Shown piece after piece: positions 41,665-51,312 of a stretch of 64,000 bases of DNA. This stretch comes from UMGS1933 sp045593405 (GTDB lineage Bacteria > Bacillota > Clostridia > TANB77 > CAG-508), in assembly GCA_045593405.1 (NCBI GenBank), contig JAZNWN010000015.1, positions 62,001-126,000 on the forward strand. The letters run 5' to 3'. The first letter of the stretch is position 1; each line of letters starts with the position of its first letter. The position numbers and the translations under genes are program-made. Below the pieces are notes generated by a model, which saw only the letters and a list, made by a program, of their open reading frames with translations, had not been told where the DNA came from and searched no databases.

Positions 41665-41950
41665 AATGCTTAAAACCCCCATAAGAATACTTTTGTTTAA
41701 TTGTATTCTATGAGGGCCCGTATTAGAACGAGGATTTTAGAGGCGCAGAAAAAACATTATGGTTTTAATCTCTCCATCTATCCATTAATTACTCTATCTC
41801 CAATAGCTTCTTCTTTCTTAATATTACTTATATGCAAAAAGTCTAATATGAATGAATTTATACTTTTTTTTATATTACTATCTATATATTTAAATGCATA
41901 ATTATCATCACTATTAATAAATAACTCTTTGTCTAATTTAACATTAAAAA
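41665..41950 (-). other. Gap between pyrG and spoIIID with a possible coding remnant
   Basis: From about 41929 down to 41783 the minus strand reads about 48 protein-like codons (for example LDKELFINSDDNYAFKYI) to a stop, but with no start codon or ribosome site. It may be a gene remnant. No other feature is seen. Confidence 0.3.
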
Positions 41951-43552
41951 TTATTTTTCTTTTGCTGCTTTTACTAATCCCACAAATAATGGTGCTGGAT
42001 TATTTGGTCTTGATTTTAATTCTGGGTGAAATTGTGCTGCTATAAAATATGGATGTTCTGGAATCTCAACAATCTCAACTAAATTCCCATCTGGAGATGT
42101 TCCAGATGCAATTAATCCTGCTTCTTCTAGTCTCTTTTTATAATCATTATTATATTCATATCTATGTCTATGTCTTTCTGAAATTTCAGTTTGTCCATAT
42201 ACACAATTTGCTAGACTATTTTCTTTTATCACACAATCATATGCTCCAAGCCTCATTGTTCCGCCTTTTTTTAGTATATTTTTTTGTTCTTCCATAAAAT
42301 GAATTACAGGATTTGAAGTATTTTCATCAAATTCTACTGAATTTGCATCCTTTAATCCTAAAACATTTCTCGCAAATTCAACAACTGCCATTTGCATTCC
42401 AAGACAAATTCCTAAGAAAGGAACTTTATTTTCCCTTACGTATTTTATTGTTTCTATTTTTCCTTCAATTCCTCTGTCTCCAAATCCTCCCGGAACAACT
42501 ATTCCTTGATATTTTTCTAATTTTTCTTTTACATTTTGTATAGTTATAGTTTCACAATCTATTAAATCTATATCTACATTTACATTATTTGCAAAACCTG
42601 CATGTCTCAAGCTTTCCATTACAGATATATATGAATCTTCTAATTGTACATATTTTCCAACAATTGCAACTTTTACTTTATTGTCTCCTATATTTCTAAC
42701 ATTTTGTATCATTTTTTCCCAGTTTGTATTGTTAGGCTCAACATTATCTAATCTTAAATGTTTGCAAGCTTCTCTTGCTAATCCTTCTTCTTCTAATAAT
42801 AATGGAATCGCATATAAATTATCTGCTGTTGTATTTTGTATTACACTAGTTTTTCTAACATTGCAAAATAACGCTAATTTTTCTCTAACAACATCTGTAA
42901 TATCAGTTTCAGTTCTACATACTAATATATCTGGTTTTATTCCTAAGCTTTGTAATTCTTTTACTGAGTGTTGAGTTGGCTTTGATTTTATTTCATTTGA
43001 GCCAGAAATATATGGAAGTAATGTTACATGAACATATAAAACATCTTCAGGGTCTTTTTCTAATCCTACTTGTCTTATTGCTTCTATTATTGAAATACTT
43101 TCTATATCTCCAATAGTCCCTCCAACTTCTGTTATTACAATATCTATATCTGTATTATCAAAACTATAGATTTTTTCTTTTATCTCATTTGTAATATGTG
43201 GAATAACTTGTACAGTTTTTCCTAGATAATCTCCTCTTCTTTCTTTTTCAAGTACATTTAAATAAACTTTTCCCATTGTAATACTAGAATTTTTAGTTAA
43301 ATTCTCATCTATAAATCTTTCATAGTGTCCTAAATCTAAATCTGTTTCTGCTCCATCATCTGTTACAAAAACTTCTCCATGTTCAATTGGATTCATAGTT
43401 CCTGGATCTATATTTATATATGGGTCAAACTTTTGTATTGTTATTTTATATCCTCTATTTTTTAATAATCTTCCAAGTGAAGCCGCAGTAATTCCTTTCC
43501 CAAGTCCTGATACAACTCCACCAGTTACAAATATGTACTTTGTCTTTTTCAT
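41951..43552 (-). CDS. pyrG: CTP synthase
   Basis: Makes CTP from UTP with glutamine. The synthase domain (residues 1-270) starts with KYIFVTGGVVSGLGKG; the class I amidotransferase domain has the catalytic Cys in FLGICLGMQ and His/Glu in HPEL. 533 residues, standard. GGAGG precedes the ATG. The leader has a hairpin with T run (43591-43627) that could serve as an attenuator. Confidence 0.97.
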   Translation of the reverse strand: MKKTKYIFVTGGVVSGLGKGITAASLGRLLKNRGYKITIQKFDPYINIDPGTMNPIEHGEVFVTDDGAETDLDLGHYERFIDENLTKNSSITMGKVYLNVLEKERRGDYLGKTVQVIPHITNEIKEKIYSFDNTDIDIVITEVGGTIGDIESISIIEAIRQVGLEKDPEDVLYVHVTLLPYISGSNEIKSKPTQHSVKELQSLGIKPDILVCRTETDITDVVREKLALFCNVRKTSVIQNTTADNLYAIPLLLEEEGLAREACKHLRLDNVEPNNTNWEKMIQNVRNIGDNKVKVAIVGKYVQLEDSYISVMESLRHAGFANNVNVDIDLIDCETITIQNVKEKLEKYQGIVVPGGFGDRGIEGKIETIKYVRENKVPFLGICLGMQMAVVEFARNVLGLKDANSVEFDENTSNPVIHFMEEQKNILKKGGTMRLGAYDCVIKENSLANCVYGQTEISERHRHRYEYNNDYKKRLEEAGLIASGTSPDGNLVEIVEIPEHPYFIAAQFHPELKSRPNNPAPLFVGLVKAAKEK

Positions 43553-43590
43553 AATAAAACCTCCAAAATTAATCTAAAAAACAAAAATAG

Positions 43591-43627
43591 ACTTAAAAAA
43601 ACTTTCCCTCAAATGGGGTTTTTTTTA
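43591..43627 (-). terminator. Terminator/attenuator hairpin between the methyltransferase and pyrG
   Basis: AAACCCC and a G/T-rich arm (GAGGGAAAGTTT) form an imperfect stem followed on the minus strand by a T run. It may end the upstream transcript or attenuate pyrG; no CTP-sensing initiation sequence is evident. Confidence 0.45.
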
Positions 43628-43714
43628 AATCTATCATTTTAATTATTATGGATTATATTGTAACATTTTTTTTGTATAATTACAATAGTTTTGGAAAAAT
43701 ATTGTTGAAAATTA

Positions 43715-44507
43715 TTATCTTTTCATTAATTTTTGCCTTACATATTCATATGTTATTATTCCTGTTGCTACTGCTGCATTTAAGCTTTCTGTTTTTCCGA
43801 AGCATCGGTATTTTTACTTTTTTATCTGCTAAATCTAAAATCTCTTTCGAAACCCCATTTGCTTCATTTCCAATTACGACGACCTTTTTGTTATAATCTA
43901 TATCATAAATAGAATCATCTGTTTGAAGTGATGTTGCCACTACTTCAAAATTATGTTTTTTTATTGTTTTTAATGTTTCTACTAAATTATTACTTTCTAT
44001 TACATTTACTCTTAAAATTGCCCCCATAGTTGAACGAACCACTTTTGGATTATATACATCTCCACAATTTTTAGATACTATTATTTGCTTTAGCCCTATA
44101 CTATCTATAGTTCTTAATATTGTTCCAATATTTCCTGGGTCTTGTACATTATCTAAAACAACAATTATATCTTCTGAAAAATCTATTTCTTCTTTTTTTT
44201 GTTCTTTAGACATAATAGCTAGTAATCCTTGTGGATTTTGCACATCTGTTATGCTATGAAATACTTTTTCTTCCACATATATACAATTATATTTTGCTAT
44301 TTCATACATTACTTTTGGATCTATTTCTTCATTTTTTACACAGTTATCACATGCAATTATGGTTTTTATATCTGCTTCTTCTGATATTGCTTCTTTTATT
44401 AATTTTACTCCTTCAATTACGTATTCTTTATATTCGTCTCTATATTTTTTATCTTTTAATTTTCTAATGTGCTTTATTTGCTCATTGTCTTTACTTGTGA
44501 TTACCAT
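43715..44507 (-). CDS. SpoU-family RNA 2'-O-methyltransferase with +1 frameshift at CGG
   Basis: TrmH/RlmB-type SPOUT enzyme that methylates ribose in rRNA or tRNA. Motif 1 (NVQDPGNIGTILRT), motif 2 (VVIGNEANGV) and, after the shift, motif 3 (IPMLGKTESLNAAVA) are present. Without the shift the protein ends in an unrelated tail at 43746. Skipping the C of CGGA (codon 237) extends it to 43715, about 263 residues, the family size. Motif 3 forms the SAM-binding knot, so the shift is needed for activity. Confidence 0.88.
43796..43799 (-). other. +1 frameshift site CGGA in the SpoU methyltransferase
   Basis: Zero frame CTT CGG AAA; skipping C gives CTT GGA AAA, restoring MLGKTESLN. Confidence 0.87.
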
Positions 44508-44619
44508 TTTTCCCTCCTGGAATTATATTTTTTATTGGGTCTTTTCTTGGATGCGTGGGTCCCCCTGGGGACGCCAACACCCTACAGATTTTGCAATTTT
44601 TTTAAATTATAATATGCAG

Positions 44620-44764
44620 TAGCCAAACGCAGGAGCCTATATATTTTATTTTAGAGCGACTCCGGGGTGACCGCCTTAGAAAATGTTTGAGCGGAAGCGA
44701 ATTACATTTTCTTGGATTGGGCAGCGAAAAAATAAAATATATAACTCCGACGAGATTTGGCGGA
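44620..44764. repeat. MITE-like palindromic element, copy E
   Basis: A 145-bp copy in the same orientation as copy A, with ends TAGCCAAACGCAGGAGC and ACTCCGACGAGATTTGGCGGA. It sits between the mfd stop codon and the methyltransferase gene, filling most of that gap. Confidence 0.87.
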
Positions 44765-44780
44765 CTATCAACTATAATCA

Positions 44781-47700
44781 TCATTTTAAAAATTGTGTAA
44801 TTTCTTCTATTGTATTATTAACATTTTTCAAAGTAAATGTAATGTATGGATTTATTCCTGTAGAAAATTTAATTCTGTTATCATATTGTTCTATCAAGTC
44901 TGGTATATTTAGTGTAAAACTTTCTGGATTAAAATAGAATATAATTTTGTTTTCTTTTTGTGATATTTTTGTAACCCCTAAATTTTTACACATTTCTTTT
45001 ATTCTCGCAATTCCAATTAAACTAAACATCTCTCTAGGCATTTTCCCAAATCTATCTAAAATATCTTCTGTAACATTTTTTATATCTTCTTCTGTTCTAC
45101 ATAATGCTATACTTTGATATACTTCTATTTTTTGTGAACTATTTGCAATATAAGTATCTGGTATGTAGCTAGAAACATTTAAATCAATACTTACATCCTG
45201 TTCTTCTTCTACCTTTATTCCTTTTGCTTCTTTTATTACTTCATCTAATAATTTACAATAAGTATCATACCCAACTTGGTCCATATGTCCATGTTGCATT
45301 TCTCCAAGCAAACTCCCAGCACCTCTTATCTCAAGGTCTCTCATTGCTATTTTAAATCCTGATCCGAATTCTGTAAATTCCTTTATAGCTTTTAGTCTTT
45401 TATCTGCTGCTTCATTTATTATTTTGTCTCTTTTATATGTTATATATGCATATGCTTGCTTATTTGCCCTTCCAACTCTTCCTCTAATTTGGTAAAGCTG
45501 TGCTAAACCTAATCTATCTGCATTTTCTACTATAATCGTATTTGCATTTGGTATGTCTATTCCAGATTCTAATATTGTTGTACACACTAATACATTTGTA
45601 TCTCCAGAAATAAAATTCATCATTATCTCTTCTATTTCTTTTCCTGTCATTTTTCCATGAGCAAATGCAACTTTAGCTTCTGGTACCAATTGCTCTACTT
45701 TTCTTGCTTTATACTCTATACCTTCAACATTGTTAAATAAATAAAAGACTTGTCCTTCTCTTTCTAATTCTTTTGTTATAGCTTCTTTTATTACTTCGTC
45801 ATCATATTCTAATACATACGTTTGAACTGGTCTTCTATTTTGTGGCGGTTCATATAGACAAGACATATCTCTAATTCCTACAATTGACATATGAAGTGTT
45901 CTTGGAATTGGAGTTGCTGTCATTGTAAGAACATCTACATTTGTTTTTAATTGTTTTATTTTTTCTTTGTCTTTCACACCAAATCTATGTTCTTCATCTA
46001 TAACTAATAATCCCAAATCCTTAAATTCTACATCTTTACTTAACAATCTATGTGTTCCTATAACTACATCTACTTCTCCAAGTTTTAATTTTTTTGCAGT
46101 TTCTTCTTGTTTTTTCCTTCCTACAAATCTGTTTAATAACTCTACTTTTATTGGATAATCTTTCATTCTTTCCTTAAATGCTTTATATTGCTGGTCTGCA
46201 AGTATTGTTGTTGGCACTAAATATGCAACTTGTTTTTGATCCATACATGCTTTAAAAGCTGCTCTAATTGCAACCTCTGTTTTTCCATAACCAACATCGC
46301 CACAAAGCAGCCTATCCATTGGTTTTTCAGATTCCATGTCTTTTTTCACTTCTTCAATACTTCTTAGCTGATCTTCAGTTTCAACGTATTCAAAACTATC
46401 TTCAAATTCTTTTTGCCACTCAGTATCTTGTGAAAATATATAGCCACGAGAATGTTCCCTTTTTGCATATAATTCTATTAATTCTCTTGCTACTTCTTGC
46501 AAGTTTTTCTTTACTTTTGCTTTAACTTCTGCCCATTCTTTGCTTCCGAAGTCTATTTATCTTTGGAGCTTTATCCCCTGTTCCAATATATTTTCTAATA
46601 TTGTCTAAACTATTTGTTGGAATATATAAAATATCATCATCTTTATACTTTAATTTTATATAGTCTTTTGTTACATCTGCTGTTTTTATTGTGCTAACTC
46701 CAATAAATTCACCAATTCCATTAGTTTTATGCACAATATAATCCCCAGGCTTTAATTCCGAGAAAATTACAGTTTCTCCTTGTTTGAATTCTGAAGATAA
46801 TCTTCTTTTCTTCTGTGGTGCAGAAAAGATTTCAGAAACCGAAATTACAAGTAAATTAAAATCATAACATTCAAATCCAGTTGATAGTTCACCTTCAGAT
46901 ATTATTATTGTGTTTTTATTTATGATGTTATCATTCATGAATTTTGTTATAATTGGTACATTTTCTATTAATAACTTTTGTACTTTTTTTGTGTTTTCTT
47001 TACTTCCACAAAGAATTACTACTGTTTTGTTCCCAGCTGCCTCTTGTACTTCCTCAAACAATAAATCCATTGAACTACGAAAAAAGTTGACCTCCCTATA
47101 GCTAAAGCTATATCCGTTTCTTTTTGCATGCATACTTTGTTTATCTACAAATCCTATATCTTGTTTTTCTAAATATACGGTTTGTTTTGTTTTTATTGTT
47201 TCCAAAAATTCTAAATAATTACCTAAATTTCTTAAAGAATCTGGTACTTTTTTATTTTTTTCTATAATAGATTTTATTAAATTTTGAGTATCTTTAAGTA
47301 CATTTTCACATCGAGCTTTCATTTTATTTATTTCATCTAAAAAGATAATATAATCATCAGCTAAGTAATTTAATAGAGTTTCTTTTTTCTCATAAAAATC
47401 TTCAAAATATTTATCTATTTTACTTGGATAGTTTCCTTCTTTTATCTGCTCTATATCTTGAGTTTCTCCATATTTTTTATGAAGTTTTTTTGTTATTTCA
47501 TCTAGGCTTTTTTCTAATATAAATTCATGTGCTGGATATATTTTTATTTCTTCTATTTTATCTGTAGATCTTTGAGACATTGTATCAAAATATCTTATTG
47601 AATCAATCTCATCTCCCCAAAGTTCTATTCTAACACCTTTTTTTTCTGAAATTGCTATATCTACAATTCCACCTCTAATGCTAAATGAACTTTTTATATC

Positions 47701-48198
47701 TGCCATCTCTATTCTTTCATATCCAAGTTCTATAAGTTTTTCTTTTACTTTTTCTAAATTGATAGATTCTCCTACTTTAAAACTTAATATATCTTTATAT
47801 AAAACATCTTCGCTAATTATTTTTTGCATTATAGCTTCAATTGTAGTTACTACTATTTTTGCTTTTTTATTATATATATTATTTAGTGTATTTATTCTTT
47901 GATATAAATTATCTTTACTTTCCGCAATGTAATCATATGTTACTATTTCTCTTTTTGGAAAAAAGTCTACATCTTTTGCAAAATATTCTAAGTCTTTAAT
48001 AATTCTTTTCGCTTGTAATTCATTATATGTAATAATACATATAGGTTTTTCACTATAAAATGACGTAGCATACGCAAAATGGATCTTGCCGGAATCGGTA
48101 AGACCTGATAACATTATTGGGGTAGTTCCTTGTTTTACGTCTTGAATATAGGAACTAAACTTTTTATAATTAGGTAATATTTTTACTATATCGTTCAT
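44781..48198 (-). CDS. mfd: Transcription-repair coupling factor Mfd with +1 frameshift at CGG
   Basis: Removes stalled RNA polymerase and recruits UvrA. Visible in order are the UvrB-like region (1-350), the RNAP-interaction domain (about 490-550), and the helicase with Walker A GDVGYGKTEV, DEEH and later motifs, then the TRCF C-terminal domain. The zero frame stops just after residue 550 (NRLRKQRMGRS). Skipping the C of CGGA (codon 551) gives NRLGSKEWAEVKAKVKKN and joins both halves into about 1138 residues, the normal Mfd length. Separate expression of the halves is unlikely, as the second has no ribosome site. Confidence 0.93.
46545..46548 (-). other. +1 frameshift site CGGA in mfd
   Basis: Zero frame CTT CGG AAG; skipping C gives CTT GGA AGC, restoring RLGSKEW. 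Confidence 0.92.
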
Positions 48199-48270
48199 AT
48201 TTTACCTTCCATTTTTAATCTTGAAGATATATTATACCATATATTTCCATATTTTCAAAGTAGTTTCTTA

Positions 48271-48298
48271 AAAAAATCGCCCCAGCAATTGCTGGGGC
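48271..48298 (-). terminator. Terminator of the Spo0A-like gene
   Basis: GCCCCAGC-AATT-GCTGGGGC stem, followed on the minus strand by GATTTTTT. Confidence 0.9.
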
Positions 48299-48316
48299 TT
48301 TGGAGAAAAGATGTTA

Positions 48317-48811
48317 TCACTTAAGCTGCTCAGCTAACTTAGTAATAAATTCTGAGTTAGTAGGCTTATTTTTTTGAGGAGAAATGGTATATCCGAACAT
48401 CCTCACCTTCATCTCTTTAGGGCAACGTTCCCACATCCTTTTTATTGCATGACCTATTGATCCCTCAACCTGTCCTCCTGTAATATTAAACTCCTTACCC
48501 ACTGCAGGGTAGAGCTCATCCATGAACTTTTGGTTAGGATTATCAGCATAAAGCATAATAGCTTTAATTAAATAATCATATCCATTCAAATGTCTGGGTA
48601 CTCCTAATTTTAAAAAAATTTCCTTTAGCATTTCTTCTTTTTCTGTGCTTGTCATCTGCTTAGGAGAGCGATTTCCAGAAAAAATCCTTTGAATCGCACA
48701 TCCTTCTTGCAGTCTTCCAACCACTCTGCTCAACACTTCCAGGATTTCATCAGAGGTTAAGCCTTTGTCCCGCAGGGCTCCTACTACTAGGTCAAATTCG
48801 TTTTCAGCCAT
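48317..48811 (-). CDS. Receiver-less Spo0A-like DNA-binding protein
   Basis: Residues about 60-164 match the C-terminal effector domain of Spo0A: GVPRHLNGYDYL, ELYPAVGKEFN, the recognition-helix region GGQVEGSIGHAIKRMWE, and FGYTISPQKNKPTNSEFI. The N-terminal 60 residues are a short helical segment, not a phosphoreceiver. Spo0A is normally about 260 residues. The start at 48811 has AGGAGG. Codons are GC-richer than neighbours and include an in-frame CGG (48770-48772). It is a stand-alone unit with a strong promoter and terminator. It may compete at 0A boxes; that is inference. Confidence 0.85.
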   Translation of the reverse strand: MAENEFDLVVGALRDKGLTSDEILEVLSRVVGRLQEGCAIQRIFSGNRSPKQMTSTEKEEMLKEIFLKLGVPRHLNGYDYLIKAIMLYADNPNQKFMDELYPAVGKEFNITGGQVEGSIGHAIKRMWERCPKEMKVRMFGYTISPQKNKPTNSEFITKLAEQLK

Positions 48812-48859
48812 ATATATTTTTCCTCCTATAATTTTGGTGTCTTTTGGCACCTTATAATA

Positions 48860-48889
48860 ATTATAGCATGCTAATCAATTTTATGTCAA
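48860..48889 (-). promoter_or_regulatory. Promoter of the Spo0A-like gene
   Basis: TTGACA (48884-48889) and TGCTATAAT, an extended -10 (48860-48865 core), with an 18-base spacer. The leader starts with a GGTG...CACC hairpin (about 48835-48852). Confidence 0.75.
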
Positions 48890-48965
48890 TTTGTTTTTAG
48901 CAGCTCTCCCTTAAATAGTGATTCTTACAAAACCTTAAATTTTAGTTCCCTCCTGGACAATAAAC

Positions 48966-48996
48966 AAAATAAAAAGGGCAACATTTTATTGCCCCC
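48966..48996 (-). terminator. Terminator of the DUF1292 gene
   Basis: GGGCAA / TTGCCC stem with T run on the minus strand. Confidence 0.8.
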
Positions 48997-49008
48997 TTAA
49001 TTTTATTT

Positions 49009-49320
49009 TTAGTCTTCATCAATAAAATTAAATTCATCTTTAAATTTGTCTTTGAATATTGCAAATACTGCATTTAATTCCTCTTCGTCTTCTACTCCTA
49101 CATAAGATTCTTCATCTTCAGATTCTGTGTGTTCTACTTTTAATATTACTACTTCTCCAGCTTCTTCTGTTTCTTCAACAGGTAAAAGTATTACATATTC
49201 TTCTGAGTTATATTCAATTAAATCTAAGAATTCAAATTGAACTTCTTTTCCTTCCTCATCATTTAAAACAATAATATTATTTAATTCCTCGTTCATTTCT
49301 AATTCTTCGTTTTCATCCAT
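49009..49320 (-). CDS. DUF1292 (YrzB-like) acidic protein
   Basis: Small, strongly acidic cytoplasmic protein of unknown function, 103 residues. The family signature region IIVLNDEEGKEVQFEFLDLIEY is clear. It follows ruvX and ireB, the conserved ireB-ruvX-yrzB order of Firmicutes. The start at 49320 has AAAGGAG; ATG 49341 would put this site within the gene. Confidence 0.88.
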   Translation of the reverse strand: MDENEELEMNEELNNIIVLNDEEGKEVQFEFLDLIEYNSEEYVILLPVEETEEAGEVVILKVEHTESEDEESYVGVEDEEELNAVFAIFKDKFKDEFNFIDED

Positions 49321-49390
49321 ATTTTTATTTTCTCCTTTCATTTCATTATATTTTTTATATCACATAGTTTTATTATTTGCAATAGTTTAA

Positions 49391-49807
49391 TTAATTATTT
49401 TTATTTACATACACTTCTAAAATATATACCGCAGATATTGTATCTACTATATTTTTTTTCTTTTTAGAATTTATCTGTAAATCATTCAAAGTTTTATGCG
49501 CTTGCACTGTTGTTAATCTTTCGTCTACTGTTTCGATTTTCATTTTATTGTATTTACATCTCAGTTTATGTATAAATTTATTTGTAGCTTCTACTCTAAA
49601 TGTACTACTTCCATTCATATTTAGAGGCATACCAACAACAATTGTATCTATTTCATATTCTTGAAATATCTCATCTAATCTTCTCAGCACCATTTTATCA
49701 TTTCCATTATGATGTATTGTCTCTAAACCTTGTACTGTAATGTTTAGCGCATCAGTTATTGCAAGTCCTACTCGTGCATCTCCATAATCAATTCCTATTT
49801 TTCTCAT
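49391..49807 (-). CDS. ruvX: Putative pre-16S rRNA nuclease RuvX/YqgF
   Basis: RNase H-fold protein for 16S rRNA 5' maturation. IGIDYGDARVGLA (residues 3-15), VVGMPLNMNG and DERLTTVQA are the conserved acidic motifs. 138 residues. It lies between ireB and the DUF1292 gene. Confidence 0.94.
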   Translation of the reverse strand: MRKIGIDYGDARVGLAITDALNITVQGLETIHHNGNDKMVLRRLDEIFQEYEIDTIVVGMPLNMNGSSTFRVEATNKFIHKLRCKYNKMKIETVDERLTTVQAHKTLNDLQINSKKKKNIVDTISAVYILEVYVNKNN

Positions 49808-49831
49808 TTTAACCTCAAATCTGCTTTCACA

Positions 49832-50086
49832 CTATTCATCTACTTCTATATAATTTTTAACCATTTTTTCTAAAAGTTCATCTCTTTCTAGTGTTCTTAT
49901 TATATTTCTTGCGTTTTTATGGCTTGTAATATAAGTAGGATCTCCAGATAAAATATAACCTACTATTTGATTAATTGGATTATATCCTTTTTCTTTAAGT
50001 GCATCATACACTTGTTTTAGAATTTCTTTTGTTTGGTTGTTTTTATCTCTTTCAACCTTAAAATTCATTGTTTCATCACTTATCAT
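49832..50086 (-). CDS. ireB: IreB family regulatory phosphoprotein
   Basis: Small helical protein (84 residues), target of the PASTA kinase IreK in enterococci. The conserved GYNPINQIVGYILSGDPTYI stretch is intact. First gene of ireB-ruvX-DUF1292; alaS, its usual upstream neighbour, lies about 7 kb away here. Confidence 0.92.
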   Translation of the reverse strand: MISDETMNFKVERDKNNQTKEILKQVYDALKEKGYNPINQIVGYILSGDPTYITSHKNARNIIRTLERDELLEKMVKNYIEVDE

Positions 50087-50122
50087 TGTTTGCCTCCTTT
50101 ATTTATTTTTATTATATTGTTT

Positions 50123-50175
50123 GTAGAGGCAGGGTTCCACTCCTGCACTGGGCAAGGGCGGAGCCTTGCCCCTAC
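50123..50175. repeat. REP pair downstream of the GAF/GGDEF-like gene
   Basis: Left unit GTAGAGGCAGGGTTCCACTC, right unit inverted GTAGGGGCAAGGCTCCGCC. It ends 20 bases from the stop codon. Confidence 0.8.
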
Positions 50176-50195
50176 ATTTTATTTTTGACAATTAA

Positions 50196-51293
50196 TTATA
50201 TGCTAGTTATTGTACTTTCTGTTTCGTCGCTATTATCTAGATATTCTTCTAATTTTTTAGTAACTTCTTCTATGCCTGTTCCTTTATAATAAGAAGCTAT
50301 TACAAAATTTGTTGATGGAACTGCAAAAAGTTTTGCCTTATTTTTTGCTTTACTTTTATTTGGCACTTCTATTTTTATATCTTCTATTTTTCTTTTTAAA
50401 TCAGATAAGAAGTCTGTTACCCCTTCAATTTCAGCTCCTGAAAAGGCAATCGCAAATTTAGGTCCCATATATCTTACAAATATATATTCTGATGAAATAT
50501 TAGTTTTAATTGTATTAGCCATTTGTATTATTACATCTGTTCCTATTTCTCTTCCATATTTTTCATTTATTTCCTCTATATTTGATATAGTAAACATACA
50601 TATAGCAGATTGTCCAAATTCATCAATTTGTCTTTTTCCTTTTCCATATAAATATTCTGCAGAAAATAGTCCTGTTGTTTTATCTACTCTATATATATTT
50701 TCTATGGCATTTTGGTATGACACGGTTTTTAAAACAGATACTATATTATCCTTTATTGTCCCTAATATATTTGTATCCATATTATCAAAAGCGTGTGTTT
50801 CATCACTTTCAATAATCCAATATCCAATGTAAATGTTATCAATATATAATGGGAAAAACATTGCAGATTTTGCTCTTGCCATTTCTTTTTTCTGATATGT
50901 TAATCTTTCATTTGGAGCATTTACTGTTACATATTTAGGTGTAGCAGTGGCAATACTATCTTGGAACATTTCATCTTTTTGAAGATTTTTTAATACATCC
51001 CAAAATCGTTCATCTACATTAGATGCTTTTAAAATATATTCTGCACCATTAAATACAACAATTGTAGAATATTTTATATGATATTTTTCTATTAAAATAT
51101 TATTGATTAATTGAATTTTATCTTCCACAGATATATCTCTACCTATTATATCCATAAAATCTTGTAATACCTGTAAATTTGCAACCATTTCCCTTGTATT
51201 ACTTAAAGATTTTACTTTTTTAGATATTGATAAATTGTAAAAAATCAATCCAACAACAAATATTACTAAAACAATTATTATTAATATTATCAA
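50196..51293 (-). CDS. Membrane GAF protein with degenerate GGDEF domain
   Basis: One N-terminal membrane helix (residues 1-19), a GAF-like sensor domain (about 40-180) and a GGDEF-fold domain (about 205-350). The active loop reads YMGPKF instead of GGDEF, so it should not make c-di-GMP; it may bind nucleotide or act as a scaffold. The start is TTG 51291-51293 with AAGGAG. It is transcribed after a MinD-like gene (19 bases), so the two proteins probably work together. Confidence 0.72.
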   Translation of the reverse strand: MIILIIIVLVIFVVGLIFYNLSISKKVKSLSNTREMVANLQVLQDFMDIIGRDISVEDKIQLINNILIEKYHIKYSTIVVFNGAEYILKASNVDERFWDVLKNLQKDEMFQDSIATATPKYVTVNAPNERLTYQKKEMARAKSAMFFPLYIDNIYIGYWIIESDETHAFDNMDTNILGTIKDNIVSVLKTVSYQNAIENIYRVDKTTGLFSAEYLYGKGKRQIDEFGQSAICMFTISNIEEINEKYGREIGTDVIIQMANTIKTNISSEYIFVRYMGPKFAIAFSGAEIEGVTDFLSDLKRKIEDIKIEVPNKSKAKNKAKLFAVPSTNFVIASYYKGTGIEEVTKKLEEYLDNSDETESTITSI

Positions 51294-51312
51294 AGTTGTT
51301 TCTCCTTACTTT

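Noticed and set aside
41701..41901. Plus-strand frame between spoIIID and pyrG (starting MRARIRTRILEAQKK)
   Set aside because: No ribosome site, hydrophobic AT-rich remainder typical of a non-coding frame, and overlap with a more protein-like minus-strand stretch.
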